64,000 bases of DNA from Paenibacillus fonticola DSM 21315 (GCF_000381905.1 NZ_KB907246.1:307067-371066); one strand, 5' to 3'. Positions 37,158 through 49,313 are shown, numbered from the stretch's first letter. The notes: generated from the sequence alone by a model not told the origin. Translations and numbers: made by a program.

Positions 37158-37237
37158 ATCGGCCTACCTTTGGGAGGCCGATATTTCCCTAGACAGATAG
37201 ATCAAAGGGGCAATCCGTTACCCTGCATTTGATCTAT
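37158..37237 (+). promoter_or_regulatory. Two tandem hairpins between rpoB and rpoC
   Basis: ATCGGCCT/AGGCCGAT (37158-37182, 8 bp) is followed by ATAGATCAAA/TTTGATCTAT (37197-37237, 10 bp, with inner GGG/CCC). Neither has a T-run. They may be RNA processing or stability elements between the two cistrons. Confidence 0.7.
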
Positions 37238-37279
37238 GTAGAATGCTAAAATCAGGACTTGGTTAAGGAGGGATGCTCC

Positions 37280-40200
37280 TTGTTGGACGTCAACAACTTC
37301 GAGTTTATGAAAATTGGGCTTGCTTCCCCAGATAAAATTCGTTCTTGGTCCCGCGGAGAAGTGAAGAAACCGGAAACGATTAACTACCGTACGCTGAAAC
37401 CGGAAAAAGAAGGGCTGTTCTGTGAAAAAATCTTCGGCCCGACGAAGGACTGGGAATGTCATTGCGGTAAGTATAAGCGTGTCCGTTATAAAGGCGTCGT
37501 CTGCGATCGCTGTGGCGTTGAGGTGACGAGAGCCAAAGTTCGCCGTGAGCGTATGGGGCACATTGAACTGGCTGCTCCGGTATCCCATATTTGGTATTTC
37601 AAAGGGATTCCGAGCCGTATGGGTCTGGCGCTCGATATGTCGCCGCGTTCGTTGGAAGAGATTATTTACTTTGCATCTTATGTCGTTACCGATCCGGGCG
37701 AAACTCCGCTGGAGAAGAAACAGCTTCTGTCCGAGAAGGAATACCGCAGCTATCGTGAGAAGTACGGCTATGGATTCCAAGCCGGCATGGGCGCCGAGGC
37801 GGTTAAGAAGCTGCTGCAGGATCTCGACATCGATAAAGAGCTGGACTTCTTGAAAGAAGAGCTGCGCACTGCTCAAGGGCAGCGCCGTAACCGGGCGATT
37901 AAGCGTCTGGAAGTCATCGAGGCATTCCGCAATTCCGGCAATGAGCCGGAGTGGATGATTCTCGATGTGCTGCCGGTTATTCCGCCGGAACTTCGTCCGA
38001 TGGTACAGCTCGATGGCGGCCGTTTTGCGACATCCGACCTGAATGATCTGTACCGTCGCGTAATTAACCGCAACAACCGTCTGAAGCGTCTGCTTGACCT
38101 TGGCGCCCCGGATATCATCGTACAGAACGAGAAGCGGATGCTGCAAGAAGCAGTAGATGCTTTGATTGACAACGGCCGTCGCGGCCGTCCGGTCACAGGA
38201 CCTGGTAACCGTCCGCTGAAATCCCTCAGCCATATGCTGAAAGGGAAGCAAGGACGCTTCCGTCAGAACCTGCTCGGTAAACGGGTTGACTATTCCGGTC
38301 GTTCCGTTATTGTCGTAGGTCCTTACTTGAAAATGTACCAATGCGGCCTGCCGAAGGAAATGGCACTGGAGCTGTTCAAGCCGTTCGTGATGAAGGAACT
38401 GGTCAATAAAGGCCTGGCTCATAACATCAAGAGCGCCAAACGTAAAGTTGAGCGCGTCAGTCCGGAAGTATGGGATGTGCTTGAAGAAGTAATTAGAGAG
38501 CATCCGGTTCTGCTTAACCGTGCGCCTACGCTTCACCGTTTGGGAATTCAGGCGTTCGAACCGATTTTGGTCGAAGGCCGCGCAATTCGTTTGCATCCGC
38601 TCGTATGTACCGCTTATAATGCGGACTTTGACGGTGACCAAATGGCGGTGCACGTACCGCTGAGCGCAGAAGCTCAAGCGGAAGCCCGGATTCTGATGCT
38701 TGCTTCCGGGAACATCCTGAACCCGAAAGACGGTAAACCGGTTGTTACGCCATCACAGGATATGGTTCTCGGCTCCTACTATCTGACGATGGACGATAAG
38801 GAAGCCAAGGGAACGGGGATGATTCTTGGCACCACTCATGAAGCGGTGTCCGCATATCAGCGGGGCTCGGTATCGCTGCATGCTCGCGTAGCTATCCCTG
38901 CTAAGGCCCTCGGCAAGGAAGGATTTACCGAGGAACAGCAAAACGCACTGCTCGTAACGACGATCGGCCGGATTATTTTTAACGAAATTTTCCCAGCCAG
39001 CTTTCCGTACATTAACGAGCCTTCGCGCAAGAACCTGTTCCAAGGAACGCCGGATCATTACTTTATTTATGATAAGGGCGTTGACGTTACTAAGCACATT
39101 TTGGAAGTGCCGCATACCGGAGGAATCGGTAAAGAGTACCTCGGGGAAATTATCGGCCGCTGTTTCGAAATTTATCATACGACGGAAACGTCGGTTATTC
39201 TGGATAAAATCAAACAAACGGGCTTCACCTATTCTACTCGTGCAGGCGTCAGCATCGCCGTATCCGACGTTGTCGTTCCGGATGCAAAGCAGGAAATTTT
39301 GCGCGAGTCGGAGGAGAAGGTTCGCGTCGTCACGAATCAGTACCGCCGCGGTCTGATTACGAACGAAGAGCGTTATGACCGCGTTATCGATATTTGGTCC
39401 AAATCGAAGGATCAAATTACCGACGTGCTCATGAAATCGATGGACCGCTTCAACTCGATCATGCTCATGGTAGATTCCAAGGCCCGGGGTAACAAATCGC
39501 AGATCACGCAGCTTGGCGGTATGCGGGGGCTGATGGCCAACCCGTCTGGACGGATCATCGAGCTTCCGATTAAGTCCAACTTCCGCGAGGGCCTCACCGT
39601 TCTCGAGTACTTCCTGTCGACGCACGGTGCCCGTAAAGGTCTGGCGGATACCGCGCTGCGGACCGCGGACTCCGGTTACTTGACCCGTCGTCTCGTTGAC
39701 GTAGCGCAAGACGTTATCGTCCGCGAGGAAGACTGCGGTACGGACAAAGGCTTCACCGTCGGCGTCATTCAGGACGGCAAAGAGGTCATCGAGGATCTGT
39801 ACGACCGTATTGAAGGACGTTATTCCTTCGAGACGATCAAGCATCCTCAGACGGGCGAGGTTATCGTTCACCGCAATGAGCTGATCGATTCTGATAAAGC
39901 GCATGAAGTCGTGAACGCCGGTATTGGGAAACTGCAAATCCGCTCCGTGCTGAGCTGCCGCGCGCGCCATGGCGTATGTAAGAAGTGCTACGGCCGCAAC
40001 CTGGCAACAGGCAAGCACGTAGAGATCGGTGAAGCGGTCGGCATCATCGCTGCGCAATCGATCGGTGAGCCGGGGACCCAGCTTACGATGCGTACGTTCC
40101 ACACTGGGGGCGTTGCGGGTGACGATATTACCCAAGGTTTGCCGCGTATTCAGGAGCTGTTCGAGGCGCGTAACCCGAAAGGGCAAGCCACGATCAGTGA

Positions 40201-40897
40201 AATCGACGGCGTAATCAAGGAAATCCGCGAAGCCAAAGACCGCCGCGAAATCGAGGTCCAAGGCGAAGCCGAAACGAAAGTCTACTCTGTAACCTACGGA
40301 TCCCGCCTGCGCATCAGCGAAGGCCAGGAAATTGAAGCGGGCGACGAACTGACGGATGGTTCCATCGACCCGAAAGAAATTTTACGCATTAAAGGGATTC
40401 GCGGCGTGCAGAACTATATTTTGCAGGAAGTTCAGCGCGTATATCGTAACCAGGGCGTTGAAATCAACGACAAGCACATCGAGGTTATGATTAAGCAGAT
40501 GCTTCGCAAAATCCGGATTGTGGATGCAGGTGATACACCGCTTCTGCCAGGAGCCTTCGTCGATCTTTATGAATATGAAATGGCGAATAAGGATGCCATC
40601 TTGTCCGGCAAAGAGCCGGCAGTTGCCAAGCCTGTCCTGCTCGGAATTACGAAAGCGTCGCTTGAAACGGATTCTTTCCTGTCGGCCGCTTCCTTCCAGG
40701 AAACGACCCGGGTGCTTACCGATGCGGCGATCAAGGGCAAAGTTGACAAACTGCTCGGCCTGAAAGAGAACGTCATAATCGGTAAATTGATTCCTGCCGG
40801 TACAGGCATGAACCGTTACCGCAGCGTACAGTTTGAAGAGCCGGAAAACGCAGGATTGAGCGAGGAAAGTCTCGAGCAGCCGGTCTCTGTTGAATAA
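37280..40897 (+). CDS. rpoC: RNA polymerase beta' subunit
   Basis: The 1205-residue catalytic subunit carries the Mg-binding NADFDGD motif, an N-terminal zinc ribbon ([20 protein letters not shown], about 60-79) and a second zinc site ending CKKCYG. The TTG start eight bases after AAGGAGGG gives the family N-terminus [10 protein letters not shown]; upstream frame is leader. It is followed by an intrinsic terminator, so rpoC ends this transcript. Confidence 0.98.
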   Translation: MLDVNNFEFMKIGLASPDKIRSWSRGEVKKPETINYRTLKPEKEGLFCEKIFGPTKDWECHCGKYKRVRYKGVVCDRCGVEVTRAKVRRERMGHIELAAPVSHIWYFKGIPSRMGLALDMSPRSLEEIIYFASYVVTDPGETPLEKKQLLSEKEYRSYREKYGYGFQAGMGAEAVKKLLQDLDIDKELDFLKEELRTAQGQRRNRAIKRLEVIEAFRNSGNEPEWMILDVLPVIPPELRPMVQLDGGRFATSDLNDLYRRVINRNNRLKRLLDLGAPDIIVQNEKRMLQEAVDALIDNGRRGRPVTGPGNRPLKSLSHMLKGKQGRFRQNLLGKRVDYSGRSVIVVGPYLKMYQCGLPKEMALELFKPFVMKELVNKGLAHNIKSAKRKVERVSPEVWDVLEEVIREHPVLLNRAPTLHRLGIQAFEPILVEGRAIRLHPLVCTAYNADFDGDQMAVHVPLSAEAQAEARILMLASGNILNPKDGKPVVTPSQDMVLGSYYLTMDDKEAKGTGMILGTTHEAVSAYQRGSVSLHARVAIPAKALGKEGFTEEQQNALLVTTIGRIIFNEIFPASFPYINEPSRKNLFQGTPDHYFIYDKGVDVTKHILEVPHTGGIGKEYLGEIIGRCFEIYHTTETSVILDKIKQTGFTYSTRAGVSIAVSDVVVPDAKQEILRESEEKVRVVTNQYRRGLITNEERYDRVIDIWSKSKDQITDVLMKSMDRFNSIMLMVDSKARGNKSQITQLGGMRGLMANPSGRIIELPIKSNFREGLTVLEYFLSTHGARKGLADTALRTADSGYLTRRLVDVAQDVIVREEDCGTDKGFTVGVIQDGKEVIEDLYDRIEGRYSFETIKHPQTGEVIVHRNELIDSDKAHEVVNAGIGKLQIRSVLSCRARHGVCKKCYGRNLATGKHVEIGEAVGIIAAQSIGEPGTQLTMRTFHTGGVAGDDITQGLPRIQELFEARNPKGQATISEIDGVIKEIREAKDRREIEVQGEAETKVYSVTYGSRLRISEGQEIEAGDELTDGSIDPKEILRIKGIRGVQNYILQEVQRVYRNQGVEINDKHIEVMIKQMLRKIRIVDAGDTPLLPGAFVDLYEYEMANKDAILSGKEPAVAKPVLLGITKASLETDSFLSAASFQETTRVLTDAAIKGKVDKLLGLKENVIIGKLIPAGTGMNRYRSVQFEEPENAGLSEESLEQPVSVE

Positions 40898-40910
40898 ATA
40901 AGTAATATGG

Positions 40911-40961
40911 ACGGTGCGCCGAGAGGTATTCCTTTCTTATCGGACGCACCGCTCTTTTTTT
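40911..40961 (+). terminator. Intrinsic terminator after rpoC
   Basis: CGGTGCG and CCGA (40912-40922) pair with TCGG and CGCACCG (40940-40951) with one internal mismatch. CTCTTTTTTT follows. It separates rpoBC from the L7Ae-rpsL transcript. Confidence 0.88.
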
Positions 40962-40998
40962 AAAAAAAAAGGACGAAATATTGTTCTTCATAAATAGC

Positions 40999-41028
40999 TT
41001 GACATCGTCTATACCAAAGTGCTACTAT
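40999..41028 (+). promoter_or_regulatory. Promoter of the L7Ae-rpsL-rpsG-fusA-tuf group
   Basis: TTGACA (40999-41004) and TACTAT (41023-41028) are 18 bp apart, directly behind the rpoC terminator. The leader to the first gene is only about 45 nt. Confidence 0.75.
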
Positions 41029-41077
41029 ATCAAAGTGCGTGAGTACGGTAATTCTCTGTGTATTGGAGGACTTTATG

Positions 41078-41329
41078 ATGTCTAACGATCGAGGACTACA
41101 GGACGCTCATGTCAAAATCGGCACGAAGCAAACGATGCGAATGATCGAGCTCAATCGGGCCGAAGAAGTATACGTGGCTGAAGATGCAGATCCACGCCTT
41201 ACATCGAAGATTATCGCTCTATGTGATCAACATGGAGTCAAGGTGACTTATGTGGATACGATGCACAATCTCGGCAAAGCCTGCGGGATTGAAGTCGGAG
41301 CAGCGATGGCTGCGATTGTAAAGACATAG
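41078..41329 (+). CDS. rplGB: L7Ae-family K-turn RNA-binding protein
   Basis: The 83-residue protein has the L7Ae/L30e fold and binds kink-turn RNA. B. subtilis YbxF (82 residues), encoded at the same place before rpsL, does so, though its role in the cell is unclear. ATG 41078 is seven bases after GGAGGA; the ATG one codon earlier is also possible. The frame upstream to 41039 is promoter-proximal leader. Confidence 0.92.
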   Translation: MSNDRGLQDAHVKIGTKQTMRMIELNRAEEVYVAEDADPRLTSKIIALCDQHGVKVTYVDTMHNLGKACGIEVGAAMAAIVKT

Positions 41330-41473
41330 CTTAAGAAATCGTTTTTGCTGATTCGGAGCAAACCTTTCGGCAAAAACTTTTCCTTTGTTCTTTTATGAAC
41401 CGCCTGGGTCTGTGGGCTTAAAACAATGGTTTGTAAAGAAACAATCAATACTTAGGAAGGGGGTGGCAACAAC

Positions 41474-41893
41474 ATGCCAACAATTAACCAATTGGTGCGT
41501 AAAGGACGTCAAGACAAGGTTTACAAATCCAAATCACCAGCATTGCATAGAGGGTTTAACGCACTCAAACGTGAAGCTACGGAATTGAAATCTCCTCAAA
41601 AACGTGGGGTGTGCACTCGGGTAGGGACAATGACTCCTAAGAAACCGAACTCCGCACTTCGTAAATACGCTCGTGTTCGCTTGACGAACCGCGTTGAGGT
41701 GACTGCTTACATCCCAGGGATCGGACATAACCTGCAAGAGCACAGTGTCGTGCTGATACGCGGTGGCCGGGTCAAAGACCTTCCGGGGGTGCGTTATCAT
41801 ATCGTTCGCGGAGCGCTGGATACGGCTGGAGTGAACAACCGTATGCAAGCTCGCTCCAAATACGGCGCGAAACGTCCGAAAGCTAAGAAATAA
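41474..41893 (+). CDS. rpsL: Ribosomal protein S12
   Basis: The 139-residue decoding-centre protein has the universal [11 protein letters not shown] loop with K56 and K57, where streptomycin-resistance changes arise, and the [12 protein letters not shown] loop with the lysine that can also mutate. Both are wild type, so no resistance is indicated. The start follows GGAAGGGGGTGG. rpsG follows after 55 nt. Confidence 0.98.
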   Translation: MPTINQLVRKGRQDKVYKSKSPALHRGFNALKREATELKSPQKRGVCTRVGTMTPKKPNSALRKYARVRLTNRVEVTAYIPGIGHNLQEHSVVLIRGGRVKDLPGVRYHIVRGALDTAGVNNRMQARSKYGAKRPKAKK

Positions 41894-41948
41894 TAAGCTG
41901 ACGATTTAGGCTTTATATGTTTGAACTAACACTGAAAGGGGGATAACT

Positions 41949-42419
41949 ATGCCACGCAAAGGTCCAGTTGCCAAAAGAGACGTATTGCCGGATCCGGTGT
42001 ATAACAGCAAACTTGTTACTCGCCTGATCAACCGCATTATGCTCGACGGTAAACGCGGTGTTGCTCAAAGCATTCTGTACGACGCTTTTAACCTTATTCA
42101 AGAGCGTACGGGGAATGACCCGATGGAAGTATTTGAAGCAGCACTTAAGAACATTATGCCGGTACTTGAAGTTAAAGCTCGCCGTGTGGGCGGATCGAAC
42201 TACCAGGTACCAATTGAAGTTAAACCTGAAAGACGTACAGCTCTAGGGCTTCGTTGGCTCGTGAACTACTCCCGCAACCGCGGAGAGAAGACGATGGAAG
42301 AGCGTTTGGCTGCTGAGATTATCGACGCATCCAACAACACAGGCGCTTCTGTTAAGAAACGCGAGGACACGCACAAAATGGCCGAAGCAAACAAAGCGTT
42401 TGCTCACTACCGCTGGTAG
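41949..42419 (+). CDS. rpsG: Ribosomal protein S7
   Basis: The 156-residue primary 16S rRNA-binding protein nucleates the 30S head and contacts E-site tRNA. It begins [20 protein letters not shown] and has the normal length. GAAAGGGGGATAACT precedes the ATG. In E. coli S7 controls the str operon; no such site was identified here. Confidence 0.98.
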   Translation: MPRKGPVAKRDVLPDPVYNSKLVTRLINRIMLDGKRGVAQSILYDAFNLIQERTGNDPMEVFEAALKNIMPVLEVKARRVGGSNYQVPIEVKPERRTALGLRWLVNYSRNRGEKTMEERLAAEIIDASNNTGASVKKREDTHKMAEANKAFAHYRW

Positions 42420-42475
42420 GATTCGGTTAGCAGTATAACTATTATGAAATCTATAATTCGAAGGGAGAAAATTTC

Positions 42476-44554
42476 ATGACAAGAGAGTTCTCCTTGAAGA
42501 ATACACGTAATATCGGGATCATGGCGCATATTGACGCCGGTAAGACGACAACAACAGAACGGATCTTGTTCTACACTGGTCGGACACATAAAATCGGCGA
42601 AACCCACGAGGGTTCTGCGACGATGGACTGGATGGATCAAGAGCAGGAGCGCGGAATAACAATTACATCTGCAGCTACAACCGCTTCTTGGAAGGGTCAC
42701 CGCGTTAATATCATCGATACCCCGGGACACGTCGACTTCACCGTTGAAGTCGAACGTTCTCTTCGTGTATTGGACGGGGCAGTAGGCGTATTCAGTGCGA
42801 AGGAAGGTGTTGAGCCTCAGTCTGAGACCGTATGGAGACAGGCTGACCGCTATGGTGTTCCTCGGATTGCTTACGTCAATAAAATGGATATCATCGGTGC
42901 TGATTACCTCAATGTTGTAAAAGATATGCGCGAGCGTCTGCAAGCGAACGCAGTTGCCATTCAACTGCCAATCGGTGCAGAGGACAACTTTGTTGGGATT
43001 ATCGACATTGTTGCTGAGAGAGCGTACATCTACAAAGACAACATGGGCCAAAACATCGAAGAGACCGAAATTCCTGAGGATTACAAAGCTCAAGTAGAAG
43101 AGCTTCGCGCTGAACTGGTTGAGAAGGTTGCAGAACTGGATGAAGACTTGACAATGAAATACCTCGAGGGTGAGGAAATCACTGTTGATGAAATCAAAGC
43201 AGCGCTTCGCAAGGGTGTTGTTGAAGTAAAAATCTTCCCGGTTATTTGCGGATCTTCTTACCGTAACAAAGGCGTTCAACTGATGCTGGATGCTGTTATC
43301 GATTACTTGCCAGCTCCGATTGATGTACCGAGTATTCAGGGACATCTCGAAGATGGTACGGTGGTTGAGCGTCACTCTTCTGACGAGGAGCCATTCTCAG
43401 CATTGGCATTTAAAATTATGACCGACCCTTACGTTGGTAAGCTGACGTTCTTCCGCGTATACTCCGGTGTTCTTCAATCCGGATCTTACGTACTGAACGC
43501 AACAAAAGGCAAACGTGAGCGGATTGGCCGTATCCTGCAAATGCACGCGAACAGCCGTCAAGAAATCACTGAAGTTTACTCCGGTGACATCGCTTCTGCT
43601 GTTGGTTTGAAAGATACGGGAACAGGTGATACACTGTGTGATGAGAAGAATCCGGTTATCTTGGAGTCCATGAACTTCCCTGATCCGGTTATCGAGATCG
43701 CAGTTGAACCTAAAACTAAAGCAGACCAAGATAAACTTGGTGTAGCTCTTGGTAAACTGACTGAGGAAGACCCTACACTTCGTGCTCATACAGACGAAGA
43801 AACTGGTCAAACCATCCTTGCTGGTATGGGTGAGCTTCACCTCGATATCATCATCGAGCGTATGCGCCGCGAGTTCAAGGTTGACACCAACGTGGGTAAA
43901 CCACAGGTTGCATACCGTGAAACATTCAAGGCATCTGCGCGCGTTGAAGGTAAGTTCGTACGTCAATCCGGTGGTCGTGGACAATACGGTCACGTTTGGG
44001 TTGAATTCGAACCGCTGGAAGCAGGTTCAGGCAACCAATTCGACAGCAAAATCGTCGGTGGTGCTGTACCGAGAGAATATATCGCTCCAGCACAACAAGG
44101 TATTGAAGAAGCTATGAAGAATGGTGTTCTTGCAGGCTTCCCGCTTGTAGACGTTAAAGCCACTATCGTAGATGGTTCATACCATGATGTTGACTCCAGT
44201 GAGATGGCGTTTAAGATCGCTGGCTCGATGGCTTTGAAAGCAGCCAAAGACAAATGTCAAGCTGTTCTTCTTGAGCCAATTATGAAAGTTGAAGTTACGG
44301 TTCCGGAAGAGTACATGGGTGATGTGATGGGTATGCTGAACTCCCGTCGCGGACGTATCGAAGGTATGGATTCCCGCGGAAGCGCGCAAATCATTCGTGC
44401 CAAAGTACCTCTTTCCGAAATGTTCGGATATTCAACAACGCTTCGTTCCGGTACGCAAGGACGCGGTGTGTTCTCCATGGAGCTTTCCCACTACGAAGAA
44501 GTTCCTAAGAACATCTCTGAAGAAATCGTATCGAAACACAAGGGCGAAGAATAA
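42476..44554 (+). CDS. fusA: Elongation factor G
   Basis: The 692-residue translocation GTPase has its P-loop AHIDAGKT at 17-24, a DTPGH switch II motif and NKMD. It shows the five-domain length of canonical EF-G and [13 protein letters not shown] in domain III. No sign of fusidic-acid-resistance rearrangement. Start follows GAAGGGAG. It is part of the rpsL-rpsG-fusA-tuf string. Confidence 0.98.
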   Translation: MTREFSLKNTRNIGIMAHIDAGKTTTTERILFYTGRTHKIGETHEGSATMDWMDQEQERGITITSAATTASWKGHRVNIIDTPGHVDFTVEVERSLRVLDGAVGVFSAKEGVEPQSETVWRQADRYGVPRIAYVNKMDIIGADYLNVVKDMRERLQANAVAIQLPIGAEDNFVGIIDIVAERAYIYKDNMGQNIEETEIPEDYKAQVEELRAELVEKVAELDEDLTMKYLEGEEITVDEIKAALRKGVVEVKIFPVICGSSYRNKGVQLMLDAVIDYLPAPIDVPSIQGHLEDGTVVERHSSDEEPFSALAFKIMTDPYVGKLTFFRVYSGVLQSGSYVLNATKGKRERIGRILQMHANSRQEITEVYSGDIASAVGLKDTGTGDTLCDEKNPVILESMNFPDPVIEIAVEPKTKADQDKLGVALGKLTEEDPTLRAHTDEETGQTILAGMGELHLDIIIERMRREFKVDTNVGKPQVAYRETFKASARVEGKFVRQSGGRGQYGHVWVEFEPLEAGSGNQFDSKIVGGAVPREYIAPAQQGIEEAMKNGVLAGFPLVDVKATIVDGSYHDVDSSEMAFKIAGSMALKAAKDKCQAVLLEPIMKVEVTVPEEYMGDVMGMLNSRRGRIEGMDSRGSAQIIRAKVPLSEMFGYSTTLRSGTQGRGVFSMELSHYEEVPKNISEEIVSKHKGEE

Positions 44555-44566
44555 TTTTTGTATCTG

Positions 44567-44605
44567 CTGATGGGAGGGATTCCTTCGTGGAAGCCCTCCG
44601 ATCAG
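44567..44605 (+). promoter_or_regulatory. Strong hairpin between fusA and tuf
   Basis: CTGAT, GGAGGG and TTCC on the left pair with GGAA, CCCTCC and ATCAG on the right, with few unpaired bases and a short loop. No T-run follows, so it is not a normal terminator. It may mark mRNA processing that separates the highly expressed tuf message. Confidence 0.75.
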
Positions 44606-44645
44606 TCCAACATAACAATCCATATTTAAGGAGGAACTGTTTAAA

Positions 44646-45839
44646 ATGGCAAAGGCAAAATACGAACGTACAAAACCGCACGTTAATATCGGTACAATCG
44701 GTCACGTTGACCATGGTAAAACTACTTTGACTGCAGCAATCACTACCGTTTTGACTAAAACTTACGGTGGAGGTAGCGCGATCGCATACGATCAAATCGA
44801 CAAAGCTCCAGAAGAGCGCGAGCGCGGTATTACAATCTCTACTTCCCACGTTGAGTATGAGTCGGCTAATCGCCACTACGCTCACGTTGACTGCCCAGGT
44901 CACGCCGACTATGTTAAAAACATGATCACTGGCGCGGCTCAAATGGACGGCGCAATCCTGGTTGTATCCGCAGCTGACGGCCCAATGCCGCAAACTCGCG
45001 AGCACATCCTGTTGTCCCGTAACGTAGGCGTTCCTTACATCGTTGTATTCTTGAACAAATGCGACATGGTTGAAGACGAAGAGCTTCTGGAATTGGTTGA
45101 AATGGAAGTTCGCGACCTGCTTAACGAATACGAGTTCCCTGGTGACGACACTCCAGTTGTTCGTGGATCCGCTCGTGAAGCGCTTCAAAACCCAGATGGC
45201 GACTACGCTAAGAAAATCATCGAAATGTTCGAAATCATCGACGAGTACATTCCGCTTCCAGAGCGTCCAGTTGACAAGCCATTCTTGATGCCAGTTGAGG
45301 ACGTATTCTCCATCACTGGTCGTGGTACGGTTGCTACAGGCCGCGTTGAGCGTGGTACTGTTAAAGTCGGCGACGAGGTTGAAATCGTTGGTATCGCTGA
45401 AGACACTAAGAAATCCGTTGTTACGGGCGTTGAAATGTTCCGTAAATTGCTTGATTCCGCTGAAGCGGGCGACAACATCGGTGCATTGCTCCGTGGTGTA
45501 GACCGTTCCCAAATCGAGCGCGGTCAAGTACTTGCAAAGCCAGCTTCCGTTAATCCGCATACTGAGTTCACTGCTCAAGTATACGTATTGACTAAAGAAG
45601 AGGGCGGACGTCACAAACCTTTCTTCACAGGTTACCGTCCACAATTCTATTTCCGTACAACTGACGTTACAGGTATCATCAACCTGCCAGAAGGTACTGA
45701 AATGGTTATGCCTGGTGACAACATCGAAGTTACTGTACAGCTGATCGCTCCAATCGCGATTGAAGAAGGAACTCGCTTCTCCATTCGTGAAGGCGGACGT
45801 ACAGTTGGATCCGGTGCGGTTGTTACTATCCAAAAATAA
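44646..45839 (+). CDS. tuf: Elongation factor Tu
   Basis: The 397-residue GTPase carries aminoacyl-tRNA to the ribosome. GHVDHGKT is at 19-26, with DCPGH and NKCD switch/base motifs. It is the only tuf in the window. Codon use here is strongly biased toward GAA, AAA, CGT and GTT, as expected for a very highly expressed gene. AAGGAGG precedes the ATG and a terminator follows. Confidence 0.98.
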   Translation: MAKAKYERTKPHVNIGTIGHVDHGKTTLTAAITTVLTKTYGGGSAIAYDQIDKAPEERERGITISTSHVEYESANRHYAHVDCPGHADYVKNMITGAAQMDGAILVVSAADGPMPQTREHILLSRNVGVPYIVVFLNKCDMVEDEELLELVEMEVRDLLNEYEFPGDDTPVVRGSAREALQNPDGDYAKKIIEMFEIIDEYIPLPERPVDKPFLMPVEDVFSITGRGTVATGRVERGTVKVGDEVEIVGIAEDTKKSVVTGVEMFRKLLDSAEAGDNIGALLRGVDRSQIERGQVLAKPASVNPHTEFTAQVYVLTKEEGGRHKPFFTGYRPQFYFRTTDVTGIINLPEGTEMVMPGDNIEVTVQLIAPIAIEEGTRFSIREGGRTVGSGAVVTIQK

Positions 45840-45840
45840 T

Positions 45841-45857
45841 AAGGTTTTATAAACCTT
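45841..45857 (+). other. Small perfect hairpin after tuf
   Basis: AAGGTTT/AAACCTT forms a 7-bp stem directly after the tuf stop codon, ahead of the main terminator. Confidence 0.7.
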
Positions 45858-45867
45858 ATTTCCAAAG

Positions 45868-45906
45868 CTGCCCTGAAGGTCATTAGACTTTCAGGGCAGT
45901 TTTTTT
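45868..45906 (+). terminator. Intrinsic terminator after tuf
   Basis: CTGCCCTGAAGGT pairs with ACTTTCAGGGCAG over 13 bp with one wobble, followed by seven T residues. It ends the str-type operon. Confidence 0.93.
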
Positions 45907-46371
45907 ACGTTGGTTGGCTGCATTAGCGTAGCTTTTGACGTGGTTTTCAAGAAGGTACTAAAATGCCAGTCGTATAATGCTAGAATGCTGCTAGCGTGAT
46001 GTTAATAAGCTGATAGCGTAATGCTTAACTTAAATGCCGAAATATGATGCTAAAGAGCTGAAAGCCTGATGTTAAAATATAGTGAAAGTGATGCTAGTCC
46101 TTCATATGAGTAATGCTAGAATTTCTACTGTGAATGGCTAGCTCACAAGTCTAATGGGCCCCTCATTCCGTTATTTTAAATTAGTTAGCTGCCGGCTGTC
46201 GGTTCGATTTTGAAGCCTAGTGATTTGACTTGATGAAAATTACCTATATTGAATAAATCAATGTTTAAATAAATCGATCACTGACAAATCGATGCTTAGC
46301 GTGACAAAACCAGCTGCCGGTGAATCGGCGATTTGTCCTGAAAATGGCGAGGAAAAAGTCTAATATTTTGC
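45907..46371. repeat. Gene-free spacer with degenerate ATGCTAG words
   Basis: About 465 bp before the S10 promoter hold no supported gene. From about 45975 to 46130 short words such as ATGCTAG, GATGTTAA and GCTGATAGC recur in degenerate form. The remaining 200 bp are AT-rich, with an AAATCGAT direct repeat near 46272 and 46287. Confidence 0.6.
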
Positions 46372-46400
46372 TTGCATTACATCTCTCTTTTCTATATAAT
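46372..46400 (+). promoter_or_regulatory. Promoter of the S10-spc-alpha operon
   Basis: TTGCAT (46372-46377) and TATAAT (46395-46400) are 17 bp apart. It is the only good promoter I see for the next 13 kb of ribosomal genes. Confidence 0.82.
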
Positions 46401-46406
46401 AGTGAA

Positions 46407-46846
<440 letters not shown>

Positions 46847-46888
46847 TATCAATCGTAAGTTGATTAGGAAAGGAAAAGAGGTGTCAAC

Positions 46889-47512
46889 ATGAAAGGTATC
46901 TTAGGGAAAAAACTCGGAATGACTCAAGTGTTTACCCCAGAAGGAATTGTTATTCCTGTAACGGTAATCGAAGCTGAGTCCAACATCGTTCTTCAGAAGA
47001 AAGATGTAGAGAACGATGGCTATGAAGCGATTCAAATCGGTTATACCGATAAGAAAGAAAGCAGAGCCAACAAACCTGAAGTAGGTCATGCTAAGAAGGC
47101 GAACACAGCACCTAAGCGCTACGTTCGTGAAATTCGCGGTGTTGAATTGGCAGGATATGAAGTTGGCCAAGAGGTCAAAGTTGATATTTTTGCTGAAGGC
47201 GAATTTGTTGACGTAACAGGTGTTTCTAAAGGTAAAGGATTCCAAGGTAATATCAAACGTTGGGGTCAAAGCCGCGGACCTATGTCTCACGGTTCCCGTT
47301 ACCATCGCAGACCTGGTTCCATGGGCTCCATCCAAGCGAACCGCGTCCCTAAAGGCAAGCGTCTTCCAGGGCACATGGGTAGCGAAACGGTGACGATCCA
47401 AAACCTTGAGGTTGTTCGTGTGGATGCAGAGCGTAACGTATTGCTCATTAAAGGATCCATTCCAGGTCCTAAAAATAGCGTGGTTAAAATTAAACAAGCG
47501 GTTAAGAAGTAA
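46889..47512 (+). CDS. rplC: Ribosomal protein L3
   Basis: The 207-residue early-assembly protein reaches toward the peptidyl-transferase centre. [12 protein letters not shown] at the N-terminus and the [20 protein letters not shown] loop (about 120-140) are typical. AGGAAAAGAGGTG precedes the ATG. rplD starts 27 nt later. Confidence 0.98.
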   Translation: MKGILGKKLGMTQVFTPEGIVIPVTVIEAESNIVLQKKDVENDGYEAIQIGYTDKKESRANKPEVGHAKKANTAPKRYVREIRGVELAGYEVGQEVKVDIFAEGEFVDVTGVSKGKGFQGNIKRWGQSRGPMSHGSRYHRRPGSMGSIQANRVPKGKRLPGHMGSETVTIQNLEVVRVDAERNVLLIKGSIPGPKNSVVKIKQAVKK

Positions 47513-47539
47513 TCGCCTTAAGGAAAGGAGGAACAAGCA

Positions 47540-48163
47540 ATGCCTAAAGTAGCACTATATAATGTCAGCGGTAGCCAAGTAGGCGAAGTTGAACTGAATG
47601 ACGCGGTATTCGGTATTGAACCGAACGTTCACGTTCTTCACGACGCAGTTGTTATGCAGCGTGCTTCCCTGCGTTTGGGTACTCATAAAGTAAAAGGACG
47701 CTCCGAAGTTCGCGGCGGCGGCCGTAAACCATGGAAACAAAAAGGCACAGGTCGTGCTCGTCAAGGTTCGATCCGCTCCCCGCAATGGGTTGGCGGCGGA
47801 ATCGTGTTCGGTCCGACTCCACGCAGCTATGCGTTCAAATTGCCTAAGAAAGTTCGTCGTTTGGCGATCAAATCGGCTCTTTCTTCGAAAGTGATCGATC
47901 AAGACATTATCGTATTGGATGCGCTCAGCCTGAACGCTCCTAAGACGAAAGAGTTCGCAGCGATTCTGAACAACCTGAAAGTAGACCGCAAAGCATTGAT
48001 CGTAGCGCCTAGCTATGATGACAATGTAGCGTTGTCCGCACGCAACATCCCAGGTGTTAAATTCGTTGCAGCTGACGGCATTAATGTTCTTGACGTGCTG
48101 ACGCACGACAAACTGATCATTACGAAAGAAGCAGTTCAGAAGGTAGAGGAGGTGCTCGCGTAA
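47540..48163 (+). CDS. rplD: Ribosomal protein L4
   Basis: The 207-residue protein lines the exit tunnel through its extended loop ([20 protein letters not shown], about 62-82), where macrolide-resistance changes can occur; no insertion is seen. The stop overlaps the rplW start by one base (TAATG), which implies coupled translation. Confidence 0.98.
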   Translation: MPKVALYNVSGSQVGEVELNDAVFGIEPNVHVLHDAVVMQRASLRLGTHKVKGRSEVRGGGRKPWKQKGTGRARQGSIRSPQWVGGGIVFGPTPRSYAFKLPKKVRRLAIKSALSSKVIDQDIIVLDALSLNAPKTKEFAAILNNLKVDRKALIVAPSYDDNVALSARNIPGVKFVAADGINVLDVLTHDKLIITKEAVQKVEEVLA

Positions 48164-48453
48164 TGAAAGATCCTCGTGATATAATTAAACGTCCGGTGAT
48201 TACGGAACGTACAGCTGACTACATGGGTGAGAACAAATATGTTTTCGAAGTAGACATTCGTGCGAACAAAACCGAAATCAAACAAGCTGTAGAAGCGATC
48301 TTCAATGTAAAAGTGAGCAATGTGAACACACTGCGTGTTCCTGCCAAGCCTAAACGTTACGGACGCCACTTCGGGTATACTCCTGAATGGAAAAAAGCAT
48401 TCGTTACGCTCACGGCTGACAGCAAGCCACTTGAATTCTTTGAATCGGTATAA
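48163..48453 (+). CDS. rplW: Ribosomal protein L23
   Basis: The 96-residue protein at the exit of the peptide tunnel docks trigger factor and signal recognition particle. It starts in the TAATG overlap with rplD and has AGAGGAGGTG just upstream inside rplD. Size and [10 protein letters not shown] start region are normal. Confidence 0.97.
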   Translation: MKDPRDIIKRPVITERTADYMGENKYVFEVDIRANKTEIKQAVEAIFNVKVSNVNTLRVPAKPKRYGRHFGYTPEWKKAFVTLTADSKPLEFFESV

Positions 48454-48482
48454 TAGAACGTTAGAGCAAGGAGGGAAAAACA

Positions 48483-49313
48483 GTGCCAATTAAAAAGTAT
48501 AAACCGACATCTCCGGCAAGACGGAATATGTCTGTATCCACTTTTGAAGAAATTACTACGGACCGTCCGGAGAAATCGTTGCTTGCTCCATTGAGCAAAA
48601 CGGCTGGACGCAACAACCACGGTAAAATTACGGTTCGCCACCATGGTGGAGGACATAAGCGTAGCTACCGGATCATCGACTTCAAACGCAACAAAGATGG
48701 AATTCCAGGTCGCGTTGCTACGATCGAGTATGACCCGAACCGGACTTCCAACATCGCTCTGATCCACTATGTGGACGGCGAGAAGCGCTACATTTTGGCT
48801 CCGAAAGGACTGAAAGTAGGCGACATGATCGAGTCGGGCCCGAATTCCGACATCAAAATCGGTAATGCTCTTCCTTTGGAGAACATTCCAGTAGGTACAG
48901 TTATCCACAATATTGAACTTCAACCAGGCAAAGGCGGACAGCTCGTTCGTGCAGCTGGTACAGAAGGGCAATTGCTCGGTAAAGAAGAGAAATACGTATC
49001 CGTTCGCTTGTCTTCAGGCGAAGTTCGTAAAATTCTCAAAGTTTGCCGCGCAACAATCGGATCTGTAGGTAACCAAGACCATGAATTGATCAAGATCGGT
49101 AAAGCCGGTCGCGGTCGTTGGCTCGGCAAGCGTCCTTCCGTACGCGGTGTCGTCATGAACCCGAACGATCACCCGCACGGTGGTGGTGAAGGTCGCGCGC
49201 CAATCGGACGTAAGTCTCCGCTATCTCCATGGGGCAAACCGACGCTTGGTTACAAAACGCGTAAAAAAGGCAAAGCTTCTGATAAATATATCGTTCGCGG
49301 CCGTACGAAGTAA
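48483..49313 (+). CDS. rplB: Ribosomal protein L2
   Basis: The 276-residue universal protein supports peptidyl-transferase activity and subunit joining. The conserved [14 protein letters not shown] segment with its key histidine lies near residue 225-238. The start is GTG behind CAAGGAGG. Basic C-terminus GRTK is typical. Confidence 0.98.
   Translation: MPIKKYKPTSPARRNMSVSTFEEITTDRPEKSLLAPLSKTAGRNNHGKITVRHHGGGHKRSYRIIDFKRNKDGIPGRVATIEYDPNRTSNIALIHYVDGEKRYILAPKGLKVGDMIESGPNSDIKIGNALPLENIPVGTVIHNIELQPGKGGQLVRAAGTEGQLLGKEEKYVSVRLSSGEVRKILKVCRATIGSVGNQDHELIKIGKAGRGRWLGKRPSVRGVVMNPNDHPHGGGEGRAPIGRKSPLSPWGKPTLGYKTRKKGKASDKYIVRGRTK

Noticed and set aside
40911-41028. rpoC and rpsL as one continuous operon
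   Set aside because: A strong terminator followed at once by a consensus-like promoter indicates a transcript boundary, though some readthrough is possible.
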